From contig DBZJ01000197.1 in assembly GCA_002311635.1 (NCBI GenBank), forward strand, positions 1 to 34,256: 34,256 nt of DNA. Direction: 5' to 3'. Made by a program: the position numbers and the translations under genes. Below the pieces are notes generated by a model, which was not told the origin of the DNA, did not search any database, and saw only the letters and a program-made list of their open reading frames with translations. This DNA is from Syntrophaceae bacterium UBA1163 (lineage in GTDB: Bacteria; Desulfobacterota; BSN033; UBA1163). This document shows, in pieces, positions 24,591-32,376 of the stretch (within the stretch, counting starts at the first letter, position 1; the number at the start of each line of letters is the position of its first letter).

Positions 24591-25109
24591 TTACGGTTTT
24601 TCTGAGGTGAGGTTTGCCACTTGGGTAGTTAACTGACGAGCAATGGCGCTATTAAAGCCGGCCATCCTTTCTCGAATCTTACCTTCCTTATCGATGAGAA
24701 AAGTTGCCGGGATGCCGGTCACTCGGTAACTCCTGACCACATCTTCTGGCGCGGTCACGACGGGGTAGGGGATATCCATGGACGCGACAAAGCGCCGAAC
24801 GACCTCTCCATCGCCTTTATCAATGTTCATTCCAACCAACTCAAATCCACTTTCTCGATAGTTCTTATAGAGTTGAATGAGATGGGGGATGGATTTTTTG
24901 CAGGGTCCACACCAAGTGGCCCAAAAGTCAAGAAGAACAACTTTGCCTTTAAGCTGGGAAAGGGTGATCTCCTTACCGTCAAGGGTCTTCAGGGTGAAGT
25001 CGGGGGCTAAGCCGCCCTCCTTTTCTTTCTTGGCACAGCAGGGGAGAAGGAATCCCCATACCAGACAGAGGCTAAGGATGATGAGGGATCTGAGAACGGA
25101 TTGTTTCAT
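24591..25109 (-). CDS. TlpA-like thioredoxin lipoprotein
   Basis: A 172-residue envelope thioredoxin. The N-terminus has a hydrophobic signal (LIILSLCLVWGFLL) ending in a lipobox-like LPCC (Cys24/25), so it is probably lipid-anchored and faces the periplasm. The TlpA/AhpC-type core begins APDFTLKTLDGKEITLSQLKGK, and the redox motif WCGPC has cysteines 67 and 70. VTGIPATFLIDKEG carries the cis-proline. It reduces or oxidises envelope disulfides, as in cytochrome c maturation. I chose ATG 25109; the longer frame starts inside trxA. It is the last gene of the trmN-ispB-trxA unit, 31 bases after trxA. Confidence 0.85.
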   Translation of the reverse strand: MKQSVLRSLIILSLCLVWGFLLPCCAKKEKEGGLAPDFTLKTLDGKEITLSQLKGKVVLLDFWATWCGPCKKSIPHLIQLYKNYRESGFELVGMNIDKGDGEVVRRFVASMDIPYPVVTAPEDVVRSYRVTGIPATFLIDKEGKIRERMAGFNSAIARQLTTQVANLTSEKP

Positions 25110-25140
25110 GTCAGAAATGGTATTTGGATCTTGGTTCGCA

Positions 25141-25473
25141 CTATAAGGCTTTTTCAATCATAGCCTTCAAGCGCGCCTTCGGCACCGCACCGACAATTTG
25201 ATCGAGAATCTTTCCGCTTTTGAAGAGAATCAGGGTAGGGATTCCCCTTACCCCATATTGACTCGGGGTAGCAGGACTTTCATCCACATTGAGCTTGGTC
25301 ACCTTGATCTTACCCAGAAATTCTTTCGCTAACTCCTCAACAACTGGACTGATGCTACGACAGGGCCCGCACCAGGTGGCCCAAAAATCGACCAACACCG
25401 GAAGATCCGCATTGAGCACCTCAGAGGCAAAACTCTTGTCATCGACGTGAACCAAACTCGACTCATTTGCCAT
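25141..25473 (-). CDS. trxA: Thioredoxin
   Basis: A 110-residue canonical thioredoxin. The active site is WCGPC (Cys35 and Cys38) within DFWATWCGPCRSISPVVEELA, the cis-proline is in GIPTLILFKSG, and the length is standard. It lacks a signal peptide, so it works in the cytoplasm as a disulfide reductant for enzymes such as ribonucleotide reductase. AAGGAG precedes the ATG. Together with the TlpA-like gene just downstream it gives a cytoplasmic/periplasmic thiol pair in one operon. A gap of 89 bases upstream holds a short near-repeat (ATCTGCAATCTATGATCTGC). Confidence 0.93.
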   Translation of the reverse strand: MANESSLVHVDDKSFASEVLNADLPVLVDFWATWCGPCRSISPVVEELAKEFLGKIKVTKLNVDESPATPSQYGVRGIPTLILFKSGKILDQIVGAVPKARLKAMIEKAL

Positions 25474-25562
25474 TTTCCACTCCTTGCTTTCTGGGTTAGT
25501 TTTACTTTTTTATAACCCCAAAATCCAAAATCTGCAATCTATGATCTGCGATTCAGAACCTC

Positions 25563-26585
25563 TTATAGCCTCCTCTCCAATACGTAATTGGCAAGCATAC
25601 AAAGGGCTTCCTTCTCCTTTGAATCGGGAAAGGCACTGAGATACTTCTTCGCCCTTTCGACATACCCTTTCGCTTTTTCCCAGGTATATTGAATCCCCCC
25701 ATATCGTTTGATAATCTCCACCACGCGGAAAAAGGCGTCTTTGGTAATGGGAATGAGCGCGACCGTCTGCTGAATAAGGGCTTTTTCCTCCTGATTGCAA
25801 TGACGAAGGGTGAAAATCAGCGGGAGGGTGATCTTACCATCGTGGAGATCAATGCCGATCCTCTTCCCAAATTCCTCTTCGTTGGAAGTATAATCGAGAT
25901 TGTCATCAATCAATTGAAATGCAATTCCCACATCCATCCCAAACTTCGCCAGGGCATCCTCTTTTTCTTCCGAGACATCTCCAAGGATAGCACCGATTTG
26001 CGTGGCCGCTGAAATGAGATGGGCGGTTTTGCGGGCGATGATCGAGAGATAGCTCTCCTCGGTCAGGGAGAGGTCTTTGGTTCTGATCAACTCCTCCAGT
26101 TCTCCTTCGGCAATAATGGTCGTCGCTCGGGAAATGGCATGAAGAATCTTCCAATTGCCGCTTTCCACCATCCGAGTGAAACACTTCGTGAAAAGGAAAT
26201 CGCCGACGAGGACACATACCTCATTACCCCATTTGGCGTTGGCGGATTCAACACCTCGCCGCAACCTGGCGTTGTCCACGACATCGTCGTGGAGCAGGGT
26301 CGCGGTGTGAATAAATTCGATCAGGCTTGCCATGGAGATATGACTTTCTCCAGAATACCCGGACAACCTCGCTGAAAGCAATAAAAGCTTTGCTCGAAAT
26401 CGTTTGCCGCCGCTCTGAAGGAGATGTTCTCCGATAGCAGAGATCATTGGGACATCGGACCTTAAGTTCTTTTGAAACTCTTGATCCACTTTTTTTAAGT
26501 CCTCATCCATCCAGTCGAGGGATCCTTCCTCTAGAGGAGAGATCTTGTCTTCAAAAAGGGGAGGCATCGTGATCAATCCGCTCAT
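25563..26585 (-). CDS. ispB: Polyprenyl diphosphate synthase (IspB-like)
   Basis: A trans-prenyltransferase of 340 residues. The first aspartate-rich motif is DDVVD (100-104) in FIHTATLLHDDVVDNARLRRG and the second is DDNLD (227-231). The residues just before the first motif are small (Ala95, Thr96), as in long-chain synthases such as octaprenyl diphosphate synthase, so the product is probably the side chain of menaquinone or ubiquinone. The ATG at 26585 has no ribosome-binding site, and Met26 is an alternative start close to where IspB proteins usually begin. It lies 33 bases after trmN on the same strand. Confidence 0.88.
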   Translation of the reverse strand: MSGLITMPPLFEDKISPLEEGSLDWMDEDLKKVDQEFQKNLRSDVPMISAIGEHLLQSGGKRFRAKLLLLSARLSGYSGESHISMASLIEFIHTATLLHDDVVDNARLRRGVESANAKWGNEVCVLVGDFLFTKCFTRMVESGNWKILHAISRATTIIAEGELEELIRTKDLSLTEESYLSIIARKTAHLISAATQIGAILGDVSEEKEDALAKFGMDVGIAFQLIDDNLDYTSNEEEFGKRIGIDLHDGKITLPLIFTLRHCNQEEKALIQQTVALIPITKDAFFRVVEIIKRYGGIQYTWEKAKGYVERAKKYLSAFPDSKEKEALCMLANYVLERRL

Positions 26586-26618
26586 ATTAAAAATTATTAT
26601 CCTATCCAGAGGACATTG

Positions 26619-27359
26619 TCAAAGTGTTTTATCTTCCTGATCGAAGGTTAAGGTTTCCCCACTGTCAGACTCGTGAAGGATTAGGGGATTCATGATCTTT
26701 AATTCGACACCGCTGGTTTTAACGGATTCGGTGAGGATGAATTTTGCTTCTTCTTCGATACGGGGATGAACGAACTGCAATCGCTTTGGCTCTAACTTCC
26801 CCTCTCTCAGGGCGACGAATAGATCGGCGGTTCTCAAAGCCGGGAAAATCAGGTAGCACCTTCCCTTTGTGGGAAGAAGGTAGGAGGCTACGGCGATCAG
26901 GTCTTCCAGCGTTCCTTTGATCTCGTGGCGTGCGACCGCCTTTTCAACCGAAGGGTTGATTCTCCCGGACCGATAGCTCCGGTAGGGTGGGTTCGAAAGA
27001 ACGACATCGAAAGAGCTTGGCGGGAAGGTCCCTTTTAACTTTCTGAAATCCTGCCTGAGAATCGATATCCGGCCGTCAAGATGATTCAAGACCACATTTT
27101 TTCGGGCGCACTCGGCCAACCCCTTTTGAATTTCAATGCCCACAAAAGAGTGGGCTTTTGTGCCATATGATAATAACAGCGGCAGGATTCCGCAGCCCGT
27201 ACCCAGATCGATGACTCTTTCATTCTTACGAATTCTAACGAATTGGCTGAGAAGAATGGCATCGAGAGAGAATCGATACCCCTTTTTCTTCTGAAGAATT
27301 TGGAGCTTTCCATTCAAGAAGGTATCCAATGTTTCATCGGTTGTAGGGAAGAGATCCAT
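26619..27359 (-). CDS. trmN: tRNA1(Val) adenine-37 N6-methyltransferase (TrmN6/YfiC-like)
   Basis: A 246-residue SAM-dependent methyltransferase. Motif I is DLGTGCGILPLLL (51-63). The catalytic NPPY (123-126, in VVLSNPPYRSYR) is characteristic of enzymes that methylate exocyclic amino groups. The N-terminal LQILQKKKGYRFSLDAILLSQF is the YfiC/TrmN6 hallmark. Length matches the family. It methylates adenosine 37 of a tRNA in the cytoplasm; the exact tRNA is assumed from E. coli. It is the first gene of the operon, with a candidate promoter just upstream at 27391-27420. Confidence 0.85.
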   Translation of the reverse strand: MDLFPTTDETLDTFLNGKLQILQKKKGYRFSLDAILLSQFVRIRKNERVIDLGTGCGILPLLLSYGTKAHSFVGIEIQKGLAECARKNVVLNHLDGRISILRQDFRKLKGTFPPSSFDVVLSNPPYRSYRSGRINPSVEKAVARHEIKGTLEDLIAVASYLLPTKGRCYLIFPALRTADLFVALREGKLEPKRLQFVHPRIEEEAKFILTESVKTSGVELKIMNPLILHESDSGETLTFDQEDKTL

Positions 27360-27390
27360 AGGTCAACAAGCGAGACCGAAGCGTAACGTT

Positions 27391-27420
27391 TTTTTACCAC
27401 GGGGAGACTTTGTCTGTCAA
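27391..27420 (-). promoter_or_regulatory. Candidate sigma-70 promoter for trmN-ispB-trxA-tlpA
   Basis: Read on the minus strand: TTGACA (27420-27415), an 18-base spacer, then TAAAAA (27396-27391). The -35 is a full consensus match; the -10 matches at four of six. The transcript would start about 25 bases before the trmN ATG. Confidence 0.45.
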
Positions 27421-27572
27421 TGGAGCTTTTTCCCGGGGTTAAAATGTGTTCAAAAATATAAGAAAGCTGCACAAAAATTATCCACCTCACGACAGCGGGG
27501 CAAATGAATACTTTTTTCAATTTCAAAAAATGTCTAATGTTTTTCGATAATTAAAAAGAATAGTGCGAGGTT

Positions 27573-27588
27573 TGGTATAGATATTGCT
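27573..27588 (+). promoter_or_regulatory. Candidate sigma-54 promoter for the LysM gene
   Basis: TGGTATAGATATTGCT has the diagnostic GG-N10-GC spacing of the -24/-12 element (consensus TGGCAC-N5-TTGCW). The downstream TTGC is perfect, and TGG is conserved with CAC changed to TAT. It lies about 100 bases before the LysM start within a 330-bp AT-rich gap (27360-27689). I do not see a clear enhancer or IHF site, and no sigma-54 activator gene is in the window. Confidence 0.45.
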
Positions 27589-27600
27589 TCGATATTTTCC

Positions 27601-27629
27601 TTGACAAAATAACGTTAAGGGGCTAATTT
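27601..27629 (+). promoter_or_regulatory. Candidate sigma-70 promoter for the LysM gene
   Basis: A consensus TTGACA (27601-27606) is followed after 17 bases by a weaker TAATTT (27624-27629). The transcript would start near 27636, giving a leader of about 55 bases. It lies just downstream of the sigma-54-like site. Confidence 0.45.
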
Positions 27630-27689
27630 CTAACTAAATTTCGTTTTTATCAATCTTATAAAACCGTTTTGAAAAAAGAGGAGGTATTT

Positions 27690-28580
27690 ATGAGAAAATT
27701 CTTTGCTTTCTTTTTCGCCATGATTTTGGTGCTTTCCTTCTGTTTTGTTCTTTCAGGATTGACACAGGAGAAAAAAGAAACGGAAGGTGTATATACCATC
27801 AAGAAAGGAGATACGCTCTGGGATATCTCCGCCAAATTTCTCAAAGACCCATTTCTTTGGCCAAAATTGTGGGAGAGAAATCCTTATATTACCAACCCTC
27901 ATTGGATCTACCCAGGAAACCCAATCCAACTGACCGCGGAGTCGGCAAAGAAAGGGGCAGCCCAGGAGGAATCCAAGAACGTGGTCGAGGAGAAGCCCAA
28001 AGAGGCGGTGAAAGAGCAAGAGATCAAGAAAGAGCAAGAAGTCAAGAAGCCAGAGCCCGCCCCGGTAGAAAAGAAACCAGAAACAGTTGCAGAGCAAAAG
28101 CCTGCTCCGCCGGAGTTGAAGCCCCTCCCATTGGAAGAAGAAGCTGCTGAGGAGGAAGAAGAAGCTATTCCGGAGGAGAAACCTGTCAAGGCGGAGAAAA
28201 AACGCGTTTACTTCCGGGAAATTCGGTCCGCGGGGTTTATGAGCGACATTGAGTATCGGGGAATCGGGATTGTTTTGGAGAGCAAGGAAGGCAAGAACCT
28301 TATGTCGGCAGGAGATATCATTTACCTGACCTTTAGAACCTCAGAACCTATCTCGATCGGGGATAAATATACGGTCTTCCGTGCCGCGGATGAGATAAAA
28401 CATCCCGTTACCGAAAAACGGATTGGAAGAAAGTATAACATCATAGGAAATATTCAACTCATTGACCAATATGGCAGTTTCTTTACGGCCAAAGTCATAG
28501 AATCCTTTGACGCCATTCTGGCAGGGGATTATATCCAACCCTATTCAAAAGAAAAAATGGAAGGTGTCGTAGAGAAATAA
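27690..28580 (+). CDS. Exported LysM domain protein
   Basis: A 296-residue envelope protein: signal peptide (FFAFFFAMILVLSFCFVLSG), one LysM domain (34-82, GVYTIKKGDTLWDISAKFL then NPHWIYPGNPIQL), a highly charged Pro/Glu/Lys linker (84-168), and a C-terminal beta-rich domain (170-296, starting RVYFREIRSAGFMSDIEYRGIG). LysM binds peptidoglycan, so the protein is probably wall-attached in the periplasm; no catalytic domain is visible. I chose ATG 27690 because AGAGGAGG lies just before it; the alternative TTG at 27669 precedes that site. Two candidate promoters lie upstream, and a strong terminator sits 100 bases after the stop. Confidence 0.85.
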   Translation: MRKFFAFFFAMILVLSFCFVLSGLTQEKKETEGVYTIKKGDTLWDISAKFLKDPFLWPKLWERNPYITNPHWIYPGNPIQLTAESAKKGAAQEESKNVVEEKPKEAVKEQEIKKEQEVKKPEPAPVEKKPETVAEQKPAPPELKPLPLEEEAAEEEEEAIPEEKPVKAEKKRVYFREIRSAGFMSDIEYRGIGIVLESKEGKNLMSAGDIIYLTFRTSEPISIGDKYTVFRAADEIKHPVTEKRIGRKYNIIGNIQLIDQYGSFFTAKVIESFDAILAGDYIQPYSKEKMEGVVEK

Positions 28581-28680
28581 CACAGACGCGTCAACTCGTT
28601 ATCGTTGTAACCAAAGTCCGAGCACCCATCACCGGATAAGTAGCCTCTATTTGGGATGTGTCGACCGGAATTTTCATGTG

Positions 28681-28719
28681 GGCTTCGGAGATCTTCTTCC
28701 ATCTCCCAAGCCTTTTTTT
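28681..28719 (+). terminator. Rho-independent terminator after the LysM gene
   Basis: GGCTTCGGAGAT (28681-28692) pairs with ATCTCCCAAGCC (28701-28712), an 11-pair stem with one C-C mismatch and an eight-base loop, followed at once by TTTTTTT (28713-28719). This is a textbook intrinsic terminator on the plus strand and separates the LysM gene from dprA. Confidence 0.85.
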
Positions 28720-28760
28720 ATCCGACTTCGCAGGTGGCGATGTAAATGCCACGGCAGAGG

Positions 28761-28844
28761 CTTCCTGCGGATCCGCCGAAGCTCTTCAGCGGCCGGTGGC
28801 AAAGGCGGGTATCTCATCACCGAGATATCACGGGTTTTCCCGTG
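28761..28844 (+). other. Cluster of hairpins upstream of dprA
   Basis: Between the terminator and dprA lie three consecutive inverted repeats: GCGGATCCGC (28767-28776) inside a longer CTTC/GAAG stem; TATCTC-ATCACC-GAGATA (28810-28827); and CACGGG-TTTT-CCCGTG (28829-28844). The remaining bases of the 323-bp gap (28581-28903) show no promoter I would defend. The frames that run through the region into dprA look like chance extensions. The hairpins could be a structured dprA leader or a degraded repeat. Confidence 0.4.
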
Positions 28845-28903
28845 CGGCTCCATCTCCGGATCCAGCTCAAGCCGGCAAGGCATTCTCTCATCCGAGGGTC
28901 TTT

Positions 28904-30004
28904 ATGGCCGAAGATATTTTCTACTGGTTGGCCTTAAGCCTCACCCCCGGGGTGGGGAGCATTCTCATCAAACGGCTCCTGGATCGATTCGGGACTCCAG
29001 AAGCTGTCTTCCGCGCTCCGCTGAAAGAATTATTAAAAATTGAGGGGTTGGGGGAAAAGGGGGCTGGTGTCATTCGAAAAGGGCCATCGGAAAAAGCCGT
29101 AAAAAGAGAATTGTCTTTATTGGAGAAGACGGGAGGAAAGGTTGTCATTTCGAGAGACGACGATTATCCGAAGCGTTTGAAGGATATTTACGATCCTCCT
29201 GCGCTGCTTTATCTCAGGGGAGAATTGAAAAAAGAGGACGCGTTGGCCGTTGCCATTGTCGGGAGCCGAAAAACGTCTGCTTATGGGAGGGAGATCACGG
29301 AAAGGATAGGAGAAGATCTTGCCCGCCATGGAGTGACGGTTGTCAGCGGAATGGCAAGGGGCATCGATTCGGTGGCCCACAAAGGAGCGCTCCAAGGAGG
29401 GGGGAGAACGATCGCGGTTCTCGGTTGCGGTGTCGATGTGATCTATCCTTCCGAGAACCGAAATCTCTTCCGTCAAATCATCGAACGGGGAGCTGTCCTT
29501 TCCGAATTTCCAATGGGGTCTCCTCCCGAAGCGGGGCATTTTCCGAGAAGGAATCGGATCATCAGCGGTCTCTGCATGGGCGTGGTGATCGTCCAGGCCA
29601 GCGCGGAGAGCGGCTCCTTGATCACGGCGGGCTATGCGCTGGAGCAGGGGAGAGACGTCTTCGCCGTTCCGGGAAATGTTGGAGCCGAGGGCAGTCGTGG
29701 AACGAATCAGTTGATCAAAGAAGGGGCAAAGCTGGTAGAGTCCAGTGAAGACATTCTTGAAGAAATTTTGCCCCAATGGAGAAGGGAAGGGGAGACAGTC
29801 CCGAAGGCAGAGACAGCGGTCCCCAGCCTCACGGAAGCGGAGAAGATTCTTTGCGGGCTCTTAAGCGAGACCCCCTTGCATATCGATGCCATCATACGGG
29901 AGAGCCGATTGGATCCGGGAAGCGTCTCCAGTCTCCTTCTGAATTTGGAGCTAAAAGGATTGATCTCCCAGTGGCCTGGCAAATGTTTCACTAAGAAGAT
30001 GTGA
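28904..30004 (+). CDS. dprA: DNA-processing protein DprA
   Basis: A 366-residue DprA/Smf. An N-terminal helix-hairpin-helix or SAM-like part (1-75, YWLALSLTPGVGSILIKRLL) is followed by the Rossmann core that binds single-stranded DNA (about 80-290), with the hallmarks VAIVGSRKTSAYG, VVSGMARGIDSVAHKGAL, FPRRNRIISGL and SGSLITAGYALEQGRDVFAVPG. A C-terminal winged helix (about 305-366) completes the protein. It loads RecA on incoming single-stranded DNA during transformation. I chose ATG 28904, with GAGGG upstream, because homologues start here; the frame extends 82 codons further upstream with no similarity. topA follows after 64 bases, a gene order common in bacteria. Confidence 0.92.
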   Translation: MAEDIFYWLALSLTPGVGSILIKRLLDRFGTPEAVFRAPLKELLKIEGLGEKGAGVIRKGPSEKAVKRELSLLEKTGGKVVISRDDDYPKRLKDIYDPPALLYLRGELKKEDALAVAIVGSRKTSAYGREITERIGEDLARHGVTVVSGMARGIDSVAHKGALQGGGRTIAVLGCGVDVIYPSENRNLFRQIIERGAVLSEFPMGSPPEAGHFPRRNRIISGLCMGVVIVQASAESGSLITAGYALEQGRDVFAVPGNVGAEGSRGTNQLIKEGAKLVESSEDILEEILPQWRREGETVPKAETAVPSLTEAEKILCGLLSETPLHIDAIIRESRLDPGSVSSLLLNLELKGLISQWPGKCFTKKM

Positions 30005-30068
30005 AAAAAAGAAAATTATCAGTTATTAAATTAGAATAAACGATTTGGAAGAAAGGGCTGGCAATTCG

Positions 30069-32291
30069 ATGTCAAAGGGTTTGCTTGTTGTAGAATCTCC
30101 AGCAAAGGTAAAGACCCTTCAAAAGTTTTTGGGGGCAGACTACGTCATTAAGGCTTCCGTGGGGCATATTAAAGACCTGCCGGAGGGCGAGCTGGGAGTG
30201 GATCTTCAAAAAGATTTTCAACCCCAGTATGTCACCATCTCCGGGAAAGGAAAGATCATTCGGGAGTTGAAGAAGGCCAGCAAGGACGTGAAGAATATTT
30301 ACCTCGGTCCGGACCCGGATCGCGAGGGGGAGGCCATTGCCTGGCACATTGCCGAAGAGATTGGAAACGGGGACAAGAATATCTACCGGGTTCTCTTCAA
30401 TGAAATAACCCAAAAGGCTGTGTTGGATGCCATTCGTCACCCCGGGAAGCTACAACAGTCCAAGTACGAAGCCCAGCAGGCGAGGCGAATCTTGGATCGC
30501 TTGGTTGGCTATCAGGTGAGCCCGATCCTTTGGGAGAAAGTCCGCAGAGGTCTGAGTGCGGGTCGGGTTCAATCCGTTGCTGTTCGAATGGTCTGTGAGA
30601 GGGAAAGGGAGATCCAGGATTTCGTCTCCCAAGAATATTGGAGCCTTACCGCAACGGTGAAGGGTAAGGATTCCGCGGTTTCCTTCGACGCGAAACTGAC
30701 AAAATGGAAAGGGAAGAAGGTAAAGATGGCCAACGAGGCTGAAACCCTGGCCATTCGGAAGACTTTGGAGAGCGTCCCTTATTCTGTTTCAAAGATTGTT
30801 CAGCAAGAAAAACAACGCCATCCGTTTCCTCCTTTCATTACCAGCCGTCTCCAGCAAGAAGCGTATCGAAAGCTCTCTTTCCCCGCCAAGAAGACGATGT
30901 GGATTGCCCAGAAGTTATACGAAGGTGTGGACCTCGGTCCACTCGGGACCGTTGCGTTGATTACTTATATGAGGACCGACTCGGTGAGGGTATCTACGGA
31001 AGCCGTTCAACAGGTCAGGGGATGGATCAAAGAGCGGTTCGGGGATGCTTATCTTCCTTCCAAACCGAATGTCTATAAAAGCCGGAGGGGAGCCCAGGAG
31101 GCCCATGAGGCGATCCGGCCCACCTCGATTGAAATGGAGCCCGAGAAGGTGAAGCCTCACCTGGACAAAGATCAATGGGCTCTGTATAAGTTGATCTGGG
31201 ACCGGTTCGTGGCCTCTCAGATGCCTTCCGCAGACTTTCTCCAGACGACCGTCGAGATCAAAGCGAATGATGCCGTGTTTACGGCTGTCGGCACGGTTCC
31301 CGTTTTCCAGGGTTTCATGATCCTCTACGTGGAGGGAGAGGACAACCAGGAGAACGGCAACGGCGAAAAGAAACTCCCGCCGCTCACGGAAGGCGAAGCC
31401 CTGGAGCTATTAGCCCTGACACCCAGACAACATTTTACCCAACCGCCTTACCGATTCTCCGAGGCGACGTTGATCAAGGAGTTGGAAGAGAAGGGCATCG
31501 GAAGACCTTCGACGTATGCCGCCATTTTGGCTACCATCAAAGAAAAGGAGTATGTTCGTTTAGAAAAAGGGAAATTCTCCCCCACGGAATTGGGGTGCCT
31601 GGTGAATGACCTCCTCGTCGTCAATTTTCCCGACATTTTTGACGTCGAATTCACCGCCCAGATGGAAGAAAATCTGGATCAGATCGAAGAGGGTGGGAAG
31701 GACTGGGTGGAGGCGCTGAAAGAGTTCTATCTTCCTTTCGAGAAGGACCTGGCGATGGCCAAAATCTCGATGCGGGATGTGAAGAGAGAGCTCATCCCTA
31801 CGGATATCGTCTGTGAACGATGTGGTTCAGAGATGGTGAAGCGCTGGGGGAAGAGAGGCTATTTCCTGGCCTGTTCAACTTATCCTAAGTGTACCTATAC
31901 GAGAGAAGTAGAAGGGAACGGAGAGAATCAAGTGGAGACCGATGCGAAGTGTGAGAAATGCGGAAGCGCGATGGTCGTCAAGAATGGACGGTTCGGAAGA
32001 TTTTTGGCCTGTTCCAACTACCCGAAGTGCAAATTCACCCGGTCCCTGGATACGGGCGTCCGGTGTCCACAGGAGGGGTGTAATGGACTGATTGTCGAAA
32101 GAAAGACCCGCAAGGGAAGAACTTTTTACGGCTGTTCCAACTACCCCAATTGTACCTATGCGTTATGGGATAAGCCCGTTCCTGAGAAATGCCCTCAGTG
32201 CGGCTTTCCCTTCCTGCTGGAGAAACATGGAAAAGGTGGGGTCACCAAGCGATGCCCCCAGAAAGATTGTGGTTACCGCGCTTCAGAATAA
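30069..32291 (+). CDS. topA: DNA topoisomerase I
   Basis: A 740-residue type IA topoisomerase. The Toprim domain has LLVVESPAKVKTL at the start and GPDPDREGEAIAWH (about 80-93). The catalytic tyrosine is Tyr300 in ALITYMRTDSVRVS. The C-terminus carries four zinc-ribbon repeats: CERCGSEMV...CSTYPKC, CEKCGSAMV...CSNYPKC, CPQEGCNGL...CSNYPNC and CPQCGFPFL...CPQKDC. It relaxes negative supercoils in the cytoplasm. The ATG at 30069 fits homologue starts (MSKGLLVVESPAK); a TTG at 30045 is a less likely alternative. Confidence 0.95.
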   Translation: MSKGLLVVESPAKVKTLQKFLGADYVIKASVGHIKDLPEGELGVDLQKDFQPQYVTISGKGKIIRELKKASKDVKNIYLGPDPDREGEAIAWHIAEEIGNGDKNIYRVLFNEITQKAVLDAIRHPGKLQQSKYEAQQARRILDRLVGYQVSPILWEKVRRGLSAGRVQSVAVRMVCEREREIQDFVSQEYWSLTATVKGKDSAVSFDAKLTKWKGKKVKMANEAETLAIRKTLESVPYSVSKIVQQEKQRHPFPPFITSRLQQEAYRKLSFPAKKTMWIAQKLYEGVDLGPLGTVALITYMRTDSVRVSTEAVQQVRGWIKERFGDAYLPSKPNVYKSRRGAQEAHEAIRPTSIEMEPEKVKPHLDKDQWALYKLIWDRFVASQMPSADFLQTTVEIKANDAVFTAVGTVPVFQGFMILYVEGEDNQENGNGEKKLPPLTEGEALELLALTPRQHFTQPPYRFSEATLIKELEEKGIGRPSTYAAILATIKEKEYVRLEKGKFSPTELGCLVNDLLVVNFPDIFDVEFTAQMEENLDQIEEGGKDWVEALKEFYLPFEKDLAMAKISMRDVKRELIPTDIVCERCGSEMVKRWGKRGYFLACSTYPKCTYTREVEGNGENQVETDAKCEKCGSAMVVKNGRFGRFLACSNYPKCKFTRSLDTGVRCPQEGCNGLIVERKTRKGRTFYGCSNYPNCTYALWDKPVPEKCPQCGFPFLLEKHGKGGVTKRCPQKDCGYRASE

Positions 32292-32324
32292 ACCTGTCTT
32301 GTCCTAACCCACCCCCACCCTGCC

Positions 32325-32344
32325 CCTCCCCCTTCAAGGGGAGG
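32325..32344. repeat. GC-rich hairpin repeat (CCTCCCC/GGGGAGG)
   Basis: Seven perfect pairs around CTTCAA, embedded in longer C-rich and G-rich tracts (CCCACCCCCACCC before and GGAGGGGGATGGGG after) that extend the pairing imperfectly. It fills the 85-bp gap between convergent topA and the radical SAM gene. It could act as a bidirectional pause site, though no T-run follows. Confidence 0.5.
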
Positions 32345-32376
32345 TCAGGAGGGGGATGGGGACATTTGACATTGCC

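Noticed and set aside
28658..28903. In-frame 82-codon extension of dprA
   Set aside because: It crosses a strong terminator and hairpins and has no similarity; homologues start at 28904.
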